Shown: in pieces, positions 46,301-56,079 of the stretch
Layout: each line of letters opens with the position of its first letter
Position numbering within the stretch: position 1 is the first letter of the stretch
NCBI GenBank assembly: GCA_009617715.1
Contig: VTFK01000068.1
Location: 868,001-932,000 of the forward strand
Length of the DNA stretch: 64,000 nt
DNA from: Plectrocnemia conspersa
Taxonomy: Eukaryota > Arthropoda > Insecta > Trichoptera > Polycentropodidae
Direction of reading: 5' to 3'
Position numbers and translations under genes: made by a program
The notes under the pieces: model-generated
Database searches by the model: none
Told to the model about the DNA's origin: nothing
Seen by the model: only the letters and a program-made list of their open reading frames with translations

Positions 46301-49300
46301 CCAGCGGAGTATAAATACGTTCTACCAATCAGCGAGTCCGTTCCGGTCGGATCATCCGTTTTGGCGCAGTTCCCCGAAGATAAGGTGTTATACAGAGCAA
46401 GAGTGACGGACTCGTCGTTCTCGCAATACACTGTAGATTTCGTCGACTTCGGTAATTCGTGCGAAGTAGACAAGAACAAGATTTGGCAGTTGGAAAATAA
46501 ACATTTAGAATTGCCAGCGGTCGCAGCCAAATGTTCGCTTAAAGGCATCGCTCCTATAGGCGGTAAATGGTCATGGGATAACAGAGAAGATGAGTTTTTT
46601 AACAAGGATAGTTACAAGTGTACTTTTCACAACATTCAATCTGACGATTGCTATGTGGTGTCTATGTTAGATAGTAGCGACGTAGGCATTGACGAAAGAT
46701 TGCTCGAATCCGAATTGGTGATTCTCTCGGATACGTCTGATCAAACTGCCGTTGTTGATGATTTGAAACGTAAGTTTGATATTCATAGACTAAGATATGT
46801 TATATTGTTTATAATAATTATTTCGATAACAGTTACAGTGGAGCCTGTGGACTTTGATATGGCTATCGGACAATGTTTTTATTCAAACGTTAACCACATT
46901 GAATCGTTGTCTAAGTTTTATATATGCCTTGAACCTCCGAGAAACACCGCCGATTGCAATAACATTAAGGTAGGTTTATTTATAATATCGACAATGTCAT
47001 TGATTGTCGTATAACTTATCCGTGTTTACAGATTGCAGAAGATGCGACTATTTATACGAACCAATATATTGAATGTTCTTATGCTGAATTTGATCCTGAA
47101 AACGCAGATCATAATTCCATGAATCAAGAATTTAGAAAGAACTATCAAAATAAATTTGTTATATCGTATATCAATAACACTGCAGATAATCGGTAAGATT
47201 AAATCTAAAATGGTACAATTGTGTTTTAGTTATCTTTGTTGGCTCTAACAACTAATCTTTTAGAAATCTACTAAACCTTAATCTTTCATTAATCTCATTA
47301 CGTTGTAATTTATTCCATGCTAGCTTTTGTACCTGATTACTAATAGAGATGCATCATCCCCTAAGTTACATTGAATGACTATCGACGAATAACGATCTTT
47401 TCATTCCATTTATTAAGAGCCAAGCTTTCGATTCGCAGCCTTTATCAGTATTTTTTATTTGCTGGAACATTTGACTTTAGATCAAATGAAGAAATACTAA
47501 GATTTTGTATTCTGCTTTTAAGAATAATATACATAGTATCATTATTTTATATATTTTTATTGCAGATTTGCAGTTACTCTCTACAATGCAGAAGATGGTC
47601 GGATAATTTATAACTTCACAAATGATAATTCGTTCGATAATGTGCCGGCAGTTAGTCCTTATCCCATTTATAATAAAATGTTTGGTCTCGCCTTTGCTTC
47701 ACACGTGGAGTCTGAGAATGAATTGTATTTGCAAAGATCTTCTGCAGTAGATAATTTGGCTGCATTGTTGGAAAAGTTGTTTATGTATTATGAAAACAAA
47801 GGTATAGTTTCTAATGGCTTGCAATGTAATATATTATTAAATTATAATTGTTTTTTGTATTGCAGATGCTGGTACGTTTATAACACCGAATATCGAACAA
47901 TTATGCGCTGTTAAATCTTGCGACGGTAATTGGTACAGGGCTAAAATTTTACAAAAGTTTCCCACGGAATGTCAAGTGAAGTATATTGATTACGGAAATA
48001 AAGAAAGCGTGCCTTTGCATTTGATAGACGCGCTACATCCCCAATTCTTCAGCATCAGTGAAATGTCGATCCAGTGCAGTCTCGGGGTTTCGCCATTCGA
48101 AGTGGACTTGGAAAAACTTCAAAAGCTGCTGTGCAACGGAGAGTTTACAATTGAACTGTCTATCGACGAGACCGGCTGGGTGTCGAATGTAACGATGGAC
48201 GGTGCGAGTATTTTAGATATGGTCAAGATAGATAAGCCGAAAGACGATCTGCCTAAACTCTCCGTTTATATAACGCACATAGACAGTCCGGGACAGTTTT
48301 GGTTACAATACGAATCGAATCTCGACGCTATACAAGCACTGATGGCGCGACTTCGGGAAGAGGCTGTCGATTATGAAAATTTGGTCGATCACGAAATAGG
48401 AAAGATGTGCATCGCCAAATATTCGGCTGACGAAGAATATTATAGAGCGATCATATTGGATTCGGACAGCGATATCACAACGGTGAGATTCATAGACTTT
48501 GGTAATACGGATGTTTTGAACAGCGATTCGAACGCATTCAAAATGCCTCCCGATGATCTAATCAAACTTCAGTCTTATGCTATTAAATGCAGCGTTAACG
48601 CTTCTCCTGCTGGTATCGGAGAATGGACCGAACAAGCTACAGAACTGCTCACCAAATCAATCGGTGATAAAAACGAACCAATAAACGCAATAATCATTCT
48701 CAAAGATGCTCTCACATATGTGGACTTGTTCAATAAGGAATTGAACATCACCGACGCGTTGGTCAAAGCCGGCTTCGCAACGCCTGCTGAAGTACAGCAA
48801 AACGGCACACTACCGACGTGCTTCGCCAGCCATGTTAATTCACCGTCCGAGTTTTGGATTCAATTGGAAAGCTCCGTAAACGATCTTGAATTAATTTCCG
48901 ATCAGTTGATTGACGCCGAAAACTTTTTACCAATCGGCGATTTAGAAGAGGGTGTGATATGCGCTGCTAAATTCCCCGAAGACGAATCCTGGTACCGTGC
49001 TAAGATAATCATCCACGGTTCTGAAGGCACCGAAGTCTTATTCATGGATTACGGAAACGCTTCTCTAACTAACGATTTGAGGAGCTTACCTGAAAATCTA
49101 AGTTCGTTACCCGCTTTATCCAGAAAATGTGCATTGCAGAAACCTGTTTCTATAGACAATTGGTCTAAAGAAGCCGAAGCTAAATTTGTAGAAATAACAG
49201 CGGAAGGTGCGACTATTTTCCAGATTACTTTTATTGCTTCCGGTGATATATCGATCGTCGATTTGATCTATGAAGGAAATTCTGTAACTAACGAATTGGT

Positions 49301-51014
49301 GAAATTGAACCATCCTCAAGTTAACGCTATAGATGATGTAGAAATCAGTTTAACCGAAATGCAGGTGCATGTAAGTCAATGTCGCGGACCTGATGATTTT
49401 TGGATTCATCCAAACACGAGTTCCGATAAACTTATCATTATAACGAACGTCTTGATTGATGCGGAATCTTTCCCGGCTTTGGAAGAACTGGTAGAAGGTA
49501 TGCTATGCGTGAGTCTCTTCTCCGAAGACAACATGTGGTACAGATCAAAAGTGATCGACATCGGTGAATCCGGTATTGAGGTTCTACACATCGACTATGG
49601 CACCACAGCCATCTCGAAAGTTTTAAAAGAGATACCCGTTGAGATAAAAGAGATTCACCCATTGGCTATACATTGCTGTTTATCCTATTGTAAAAATATG
49701 ATATTCGATAAGAAAAATCATGAAAAGTTCGCTGAATTAGCAGCTAAGAGATCGCAAGAATATAAAATGAAGATTGTCGATTCAAGCAGCGATCCAAAGT
49801 TGGTATCGTTGTTTGTTAAAGAATCGGATGAAAACGTCAATATTTTGAATTTAATCGGTATACCTGAAGATAAAGTCGATTTTTATACTCAACCCGAATT
49901 AGAAACTGAAGAAGGATTTATAGAATTCACCGATATAGAAGATACTTATGAGGAATGTATTACTGTGGAGAATGTTGCTCCTGATTTGAAAGATGAAGAA
50001 GACACTTTAAAAATCGATCAAAAAGACACATCAGATTATAAATCTATTAATAGCAGTTCAGACGAAACTCGTGTATGTGATGCAAACACTGAACATGATT
50101 GTGAAGATAAGACAGATTCAGAAGTCGATCTTAAAATAAAATTAGATCTAAACGAACAATCGGCAGTAGAACTCGAAGATTTGTTAGAAATAGTTCCCGA
50201 TTTAGATTCTTCTGTAGAAAATATTGTTGAAGAAGAAGTAGTTATTTCCGAAGATACTGATTCAATGAGTCCCAAGACGTATTTAAAAAATGAATCGAAG
50301 TCGGGTAAAGAAGATGATCCGGAAGATCAGTCAGCTATAAAAAGCGACGATTCAGTAGAACTCGAAGATTTGTTAGAAATAGTTCCCGATTTAGATTCTT
50401 CTGTAGAAAATATTGTTGAAGAAGAACTGGTTATTTCCGAAGATACTGATTCAATGAGTCCCAAGACGTGTTTAAAAAATGAATCGAAGTCAGGTAAAGA
50501 AGATGATCCGGAAGATCAGTCAGCTATAAAAAGCGACGATTCATTAGGAAAAGTATCCGATCTGGATAATTCGGCGGAAAAGTTTGTCGAAGGAAAACCA
50601 GTTTCCTCCGAAGAGAGCAGCTCGATGAGTTCTAAAGATAATATATATGCAAATGTGACGACCGAAGATGACACTTGCGAGAGCGACTCGACAAGCTCAA
50701 AGAATAATTCAGTCTTATTGGAGAAAGACAAAAATAAGGATGATACGATCGAGACCGATCTGACAAACTCAAAGGATAATTCGCTTCTATTGGAACAGAG
50801 CATCGATTCTACAGATATTGAAGAAACTCCAACTTTCCTGGAAACCAATGGCAAAGTTTGCAATAATGAATCATTTAAGAACGACTTAGATAGTTCCAAA
50901 AACCAGTCAGTTTTGGATAAAGACGATGATATGAGTGTTACAAAAGATTCTTTGAATAATGAATTATTGCAATCTACAATTGACGCACATGACACTACGG
51001 AAAAGAAGGCTTAA
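40311..51014 (+). CDS. tud: Tudor-like multi-Tudor-domain protein (ten coding exons, 2241 residues)
   Basis: Tudor proteins bind symmetrically dimethylated arginines on PIWI proteins and organise germ granules. Exons: 40311-40646, 42044-42417, 42491-43565, 43696-43805, 44213-44434, 45844-46769, 46833-46969, 47032-47192, 47566-47801, 47866-51014; phases agree and the sum is divisible by three. Eight Tudor cores of the form L..G..C.A.F..D..WYRA.(18-22)VDYGN are seen at about residues 50-100, 290-340, 477-530, 872-922, 1200-1250, 1369-1419, 1551-1601 and 1733-1781. Exons 4-6 encode a polar Arg/Ser/Tyr/Asn-rich linker with tandem RDYGNSYNKES units. After residue 1800 the protein is an acidic Ser/Asp/Glu-rich tail containing a 63-residue duplication. 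Drosophila Tudor has eleven domains, so this may be a shorter ortholog or a TDRD6/15-like paralog. The weakest splice site is the exon 5 donor (CG|GTATTT). Confidence 0.88.
40869..41006. mobile_element. Short inverted-repeat element (MITE) in tudor intron 1
   Basis: AAGCCGGTTTCACACATGCC, continuing GGATGGATTTGCC, is mirrored by GGGCAAATCCATCCGGCACG, continuing TGTGAAACCAGCCTT. The arms are about 33 bases with few mismatches, and the whole element is 138 bases. No clear target duplication was found. The 70-residue frame starting at 40891 lies across it and is spurious. Confidence 0.85.
41640..41810 (+). repeat. Middle fragment of the 0.75-kb dispersed repeat family, in tudor intron 1
   Basis: The words TCGAATCTATC, TTCACCAGTAAATATAGATT, TTTACCAGTGAAAATAT and ATCTGGTAGATGCTAGTAAA parallel 20690-20800 in the same orientation. 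Neither end is preserved. Confidence 0.65.
45844..46030 (+). repeat. Tandem coding repeat of 10-12 codons at the start of tudor exon 6
   Basis: The translation repeats as RDYGNSYNKES, REYGNSYNKES, RDYGNNYNKD, RRDSGSNYSRDT and RESRDSGSSNYPKD, decaying toward the 3' side. It makes a flexible Arg/Ser/Tyr/Asn linker between Tudor cores 3 and 4. Such regions are often targets of phosphorylation or promote condensates; that is inference. Confidence 0.8.
46770..46832 (+). other. 63-nt stop-free, frame-preserving intron in tudor
   Basis: GAAAC|GTAAGT on the left and ATAACAG on the right are good splice signals. The length is a multiple of three and there is no stop, so an unspliced transcript would add 21 mostly hydrophobic residues between the fourth Tudor core and the next segment. 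Splicing gives DDLKLTVEPVD, which reads as the native sequence. Confidence 0.7.
50166..50543 (+). repeat. 189-bp (63-codon) tandem duplication in the acidic tail of the tudor-like protein
   Basis: Copies 50166-50354 and 50355-50543 encode VELEDLLEIVPDLDSSVENI ... SKSGKEDDPEDQSAIKSDDS with only a few differences. A third, strongly diverged copy (LGKVSDLDNSAEKFVEG) follows. The near-identity of the first two implies a recent in-frame duplication. Confidence 0.95.
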
Positions 51015-51609
51015 TTTATTTATTTTTAATACTCTTATCTTATAATCATTGTATACTTTAAGGATCCATTCCTATAGTTGTACCATTATTTTATAACAGG
51101 TCGTCGTTATTTTTTTGCACAATTGAGACACAATTTAAAAAGCATTTATAAAAACTTCTACTAATACTTAACTTTGATTTTAATATTATTTATAGAAGGT
51201 TGAACTCTGGGTTCTTAGTATTAACATGAAAAATTTGTCCTGCCTAACCTCGTTGATTAATTAATAAAAATATGCTCCATTACGTTAAATGTTGAACGTT
51301 TACATAATGCAATTATTTGGGTGGAACAAAATGTGCGCGACTGTGATACTTGTTATAGATCTGTTTAAAATTGGCGATGTTTTTCTTACAAATTTGTACT
51401 CTGCTTAAATTTTGTTTGTTTTTAGGCATTTTTATAAATATGCCTTTAAATCTAGTTTTAGGTATTGTTGCTTTGAAAAGTAATGCTATGTATATATACT
51501 ACATACGCTAAAAAGACTACCTTTTAAATACTGTTTTTTCTGTTATTTTGTTTGATTTATTTTTGTTTTTTACATTACTATTTGTTTACCAAAAAAAACA
51601 TAATTTTTT

Positions 51610-51615
51610 AATAAA
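51610..51615 (+). promoter_or_regulatory. Candidate polyadenylation signal of the tudor-like gene
   Basis: AATAAA lies 600 bases after the stop, followed by further AATAAA overlaps to 51635. An earlier AATAAA near 51260 is an alternative. Confidence 0.4.
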
Positions 51616-52249
51616 TGTTTATAAATAAATAAATTTTTATTTATTCCACCACTCCGAACTAAATTTGTTAAAAGTAAATGAGATGTGTTTCTATATGCAT
51701 ATCGATTATACTAAGGTGACCAGACATTCTCGTTTCTTCCTTTTGTCTTTTTTTTATTTTGAGCTCCCTTAGCAATTTATTTTTCTCAAAAAATTTTCGG
51801 AGATGGTCCTTGGAACAAATTTTCCGAAATGACCTTTTTTTAGGTCCCACAGCGATTTGTACTTAAACAAGAATTTCCATGATGACCTTTTTTAACACAA
51901 GCAGCAAAAATGACTTATTTTTTGGATCCTTTAATATTTTAAAAATCTAGTCACAATAATTATATTGACACATACAAAATAATAACTATTTTTGAAACAT
52001 TAACTGAAAGCTTAGTTCAAATTATATAAGAAAAAAGTTAAATAATTTGTTACAAGTTAAAGTGTGGACGCTGTCATCCTATACAGAGTTGTTTCCACAC
52101 TATAGTAAAAAAATCTTACATGTCTAAATTATGTAACATTTCACGTAGTGTGTCGAAATCTCCCATTGATTGGCTAGATACACTGTTCCATATTTTTTAA
52201 CTTAATATAAATCGAGCATAATCAACCGTTCGCCAGTTAAGTTAGGTTC

Positions 52250-52640
52250 GTTATCCCATTTTTTAAACTGCATATAATCCGAACATACACCGGCTACAAT
52301 CATATTTTTCTTCCAACTTTCTTCCTGGTGTCTTCCAATTCTGATGAAGGTAGGACACTCTTCTTGGAAGAGGTTGTAGAGCTCCAGATTGTTTCATATA
52401 CGTCAATCGTTGCTCACGTATATATCCTTCGAAGCACTTTTCTCTCGAATATGTCAAGCAGCCTTTCGTCGGCCCTGGCAAGTATCCAGCTCTCTAAATC
52501 GTATGTCAGAATTGGTCTGATCAGCGTTTTGTAGAGCAATATTTTGTACGACGAGATAGTGTCTGCGATTTGATTTGTTTTATTAGGCTGAAATAGTATT
52601 TATTTGCTGACACTACTCGTCTGTTGATCTCCTTGATAAC
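52250..52640 (-). mobile_element. LINE relic (RTE-like reverse transcriptase C-terminal region)
   Basis: The minus strand reads IKEINRRVVSANKYYFSLIK, then LLYKTLIRPILTYDLESWIL followed by ARADERLLDIFERKVLRRIY. This is the familiar LYKTLIRPVLTYGSETW...FERRxLRKI block at the end of many LINE reverse transcriptases. Stops and frameshifts follow. Only the 3' part remains. Confidence 0.8.
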
Positions 52641-53090
52641 ATAATATGAATTATACATATAGTGACAAATCATAATAAATTTTTAATAAATATAGATACT
52701 GAAAAAACAGAGATACAGACAAGACTGAAACAATAAATGATGTATAAATACAAAATACAGTTAAAGTAAAAAATACTATGAGATTTTTCTGAGAAACGCT
52801 ACCCTTTATATTGATTAAAGACATTTTATTATTTTTAAAATCATTACTTTTTTTATGCAATAATGTAAGTTAAATATAATAGACATAAAAAATATTTTAA
52901 ACCACTAAAACACTGCTCGTGATAGAACCAAACTCATTATGTATTCATTATAATTGCTTTTATTCATCCTGTTATTACAAATTTATTTTATTACAATATT
53001 TTTAGTCTCTTGTCTTCACCTATTGCAGTAGCACATTGCTGTTTAACTTAACTTTGAACTTAAAAATTACTTTTAGGTTAAATTGATTTT
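52640..53090. repeat. Diverged dispersed repeat, copy A (partner at 54450-54780)
   Basis: Both copies contain ACTATGAGATTTTTCTGAGA, TTTATTATTTTTAAA, TAAATTAAATATAA-like and TCTCTTGTCTTCACCTATTG words in the same order. They lie in the same orientation about 1.7 kb apart, possibly as two insertions of one non-autonomous element. Confidence 0.6.
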
Positions 53091-53214
53091 ATGATAAACT
53101 AAATATTTTATTGTGAAGACCTATTTATTCATTATGCCAAAAATTAGGTGGCACTCTGGTAACCCTGACGTGACGGCGGAGAATGGCAACATGTTTCTTA
53201 TCGGATCTCTCATT

Positions 53215-53650
53215 AGTCGGTCTGTGAAGCAAATAATTAATTTATTGTTTTAATTATTGCAAAAAGTGTTTTTCTTAATTCCTGCAATCACAAAAGTAGC
53301 GTCGAAGCATATGCTAAAAATTATCGCCTCAAACTACCATTTTGTGACACACGAAACGGTTTTTGTACGGGTTTTTTGTCATAATCTACCAGGAGTGCAT
53401 ATGAGTGAGATGGTAGCTAACAATTAGTTTATTATTTTAATTATTAGAACTATTTTTTTTCAATTTCTGCTTGGATTGCAAAAAAAGAAAAAACGCTTTA
53501 AACAACCGTTTTTGTACGGGTTTTTTGTCATAATCTACCAGGAGTATAGAATAGCTGAGGAGGTAGTGGAGCTAATAATTTATTTATTATTATATATAAT
53601 TGTTAATAGCTGTCTACTATGGAATAGTAGTATCTATTTACATATACATA
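53215..53650 (+). repeat. Local tandem repeat, period about 149 bp
   Basis: GTTTTTGTACGGGTTTTTTG, continuing TCATAATCTACCAGGAGT, occurs at 53359 and again at 53508. The flanking TTTATT(A/G)TTTTAATTATT and TTTCTGC words repeat at similar spacing, with an older third unit upstream. This is satellite-like but very short. Confidence 0.65.
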
Positions 53651-54449
53651 AAGCCTATTATTGCATAACTGCAGTCTTCAACTGTTCCAACCAATCAGAA
53701 AAAAGAATTTAATTATTTTAAATTTCCATGGATGTGCATGATGTTGGAAAATGGTTACTATGTACATACTAAACAAAATACACAAGGCTCATTATCGAAT
53801 GCGTGTATAATGTTATTGTTCTAATTTGAAGAGCTTACAGTGATTAATCATAAAATGTAATTTAAATAATTCGTATAAAAAAAATGGTTGATAGCGCAAT
53901 GACATCTGTTGATAAAAGTATTTTCCATTGATTTGCCGATTTAATATAATTGTTCGAATGGCAAATAAACCAGCTATGTATTAACCGCAAACATGTTATA
54001 CATATTTAGTATTATGTACGAGGATTGAACGTTAAAGTGGATCTAACTACCTAAACGCTAATAAAACGTATTTTTTATCTTGTGATATTCTGGTATTTGT
54101 CATGGCGATCGCGTAACAATGATTATTTAACTGAATAAGTTTGGTTCCATTTCTGCGTAAAGTCATCTTATTAATCGCTCATGGCTTCTGAAAAATAATT
54201 ATGAACCATTAAAACTATGCACAATAATTAGAATCTAAACACAATATTCCCACAGAGAACTGATAATGATATGACATAATTTTTAAATTAATTTTATAAT
54301 CCTCCTAAAATATTCATGCATCAGTCGTGGGCGCTTTTCGTCTTTATTATTACGTTTATTGTGCCATATAGTGATAATCAGTGACGTCTGGTGAAAATAG
54401 AAATAGGTGGAGCCAGGGGCCAAAAAAATATATTTATTTTTTATCAAAC

Positions 54450-54780
54450 TAAACATAATATGTGTTATATATTTACATATAGGGACAAATTATAATAAGT
54501 TTTACTCTTTAGTCACTATGAGATTTTTCTGAGAAATATTACTATTAATAATTTGAAAAGACAATTTATTATTTTTAAACTCAATACTTTATTTATACAA
54601 AAATGTAAATTAAATATAAAAAAATGTTTTAGACCACTAGGTAAAACATTGTTTAAAATTTATTTTATTACTTGCCTGTATACAATAGTTTTAGTCTCTT
54701 GTCTTCACCTATTGGACTTAATCTGTTATCAGCACGATGCTGTTTAGTTTATCTTACAAGTTGAAATAGCATAGTTTATA
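54450..54780. repeat. Diverged dispersed repeat, copy B (partner at 52640-53090)
   Basis: See the shared words listed for copy A. This copy begins about 70 bases after the CAGTGACGTCTGGTG word and ends near a TGTTTAGTTTATCTTACAA stretch that copy A also approximates. Confidence 0.6.
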
Positions 54781-55279
54781 TAAAAATGACATGTGCAAGT
54801 GTCATGTCACTACTGTACACCATTTGGAAGTTCTTGCGACAGACACATATTATCTGTTTTATAGTATATATTCTGCTCTTCTTTGTTTCATATGACAAAA
54901 TGTTGGATTTCTTGTGAATAATCCTTTTGAATAAATAGTACGGCTAGAGAATTCAACTGATCATGACCAGTCTAATTTCTTAAAAGTGTTTTTATACGTT
55001 TTAGAGTGTTACAGCGCTCGGCATCAGCTGTGGATACCCATTTCACTAAAATAATGTTAATTAATTTTGCCACTTCGGAATAGGTAACAATTTATTGTTT
55101 TATGTAAGTTGGGATGAGGTGTTGATGTTGGGTATATAACAAAAGTTTAATTTCATACATAACATTTAATTCGGATATCAACAATATTTTAATATTTTTT
55201 ATGTGTTCTCTAAGAAAACGATGTCTATTAAAATTGATTTTTTTAAGGTTTACTGTATAAAATTATTTAAATATTTTAA

Positions 55280-55795
55280 AGCTGCTGAAATGTCACTAAT
55301 TACAAAAATTATTTTATCTCAGACATTATTAGAATCTTCTTTCGTGCTTGTTTTTTTTTCTTTTTAGGTATTTCTTCGCTATCATCTCAGGAATATAATC
55401 AGCTATGCGATTCTGTACCAGGTTAAGAGATGATTTAAATTTGTCTGTCAATAATGTAACATCTCTACTGAGGTACTCTACAGTGATCTTTATTGTTATT
55501 AGCATTTTTAATTCGTAAAAAGCGGTCTACCATCGTCTCCATTGTGTTCCATCTGATTTTCACATCTAAAATGAGATTCAATTTTTTTTCAACTTTAAAT
55601 ACATAGTTTTGCAAAAATTTTTTTTTTTACGGGAGAATATTGAAAAATCTTCATAATTTTTCTAATGCTGTTTATTGTTTCTTCAATTATTGGTGCCTCA
55701 CACATTGTCTTGTTTCCTTGTGATGTATGATCATTTTGATCATAATAAAATAACACAAGTTTTGAGTAAAAGACATCTGTGTGTTGTCGCCACAT
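55280..55795 (-). mobile_element. hAT-type transposase relic
   Basis: The minus strand encodes SIRKIMKIFQYSPVKKKIFAK, a one-residue slip, then LDVKIRWNTMETMVDRFLRIKN. hAT transposases show this order: a K(I/V)RK(I/V)(V/M)K.F..SP.K...L block, then (D/S)VKTRWNS...ML.RFLE(L/I)K. The frame breaks between the two blocks and ends soon after. Assignment is by motif only. Confidence 0.6.
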
Positions 55796-56033
55796 TACAA
55801 CGGAAAAATAAATGATTTGGTTTTATTTTTAAAATAAATAAAAAATGTGTTCATGTAACCATTTATCTTAAAATTTATTTATAATAAATGATCAAGAAAA
55901 TTGTAAAATATAATATATTTATGATGGCATATAAGTGAAGACATAATATACATATATATGCTTATTGTGAAAGACTAAAATTAATAATAAGGTTTCAAAC
56001 TGATTTATCATTCTAAATTCATAATAAACTATC

Positions 56034-56039
56034 TTTATT
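56034..56039 (-). promoter_or_regulatory. Polyadenylation signal of barren
   Basis: The minus strand reads AATAAA about 40 bases past the barren stop, a normal distance for a short 3' UTR. Confidence 0.5.
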
Positions 56040-56079
56040 ACACAACAATATATATATACAATAAATACATGGAAATAAA

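Larger units (their letters stand above)
51015..56079. other. Convergent intergenic region between the tudor-like gene and barren
   Basis: About 5 kb without a host gene. It contains the tudor 3' UTR, a LINE relic (52250-52640), a local tandem repeat (53215-53650), a diverged repeat pair (52640-53090 and 54450-54780) and a hAT transposase relic (55280-55795). A CAGTGACGTCTGGTG word near 54382 could mark the edge of a further hAT-type element. The remainder is AT-rich without recognisable content. Confidence 0.7.

Noticed and set aside
49406..50995. Minus-strand frames of 60-159 codons opposite the last tudor exon
   Set aside because: They are Ser/Leu-rich mirror translations of the acidic repeat region; the plus strand carries the Tudor domains.
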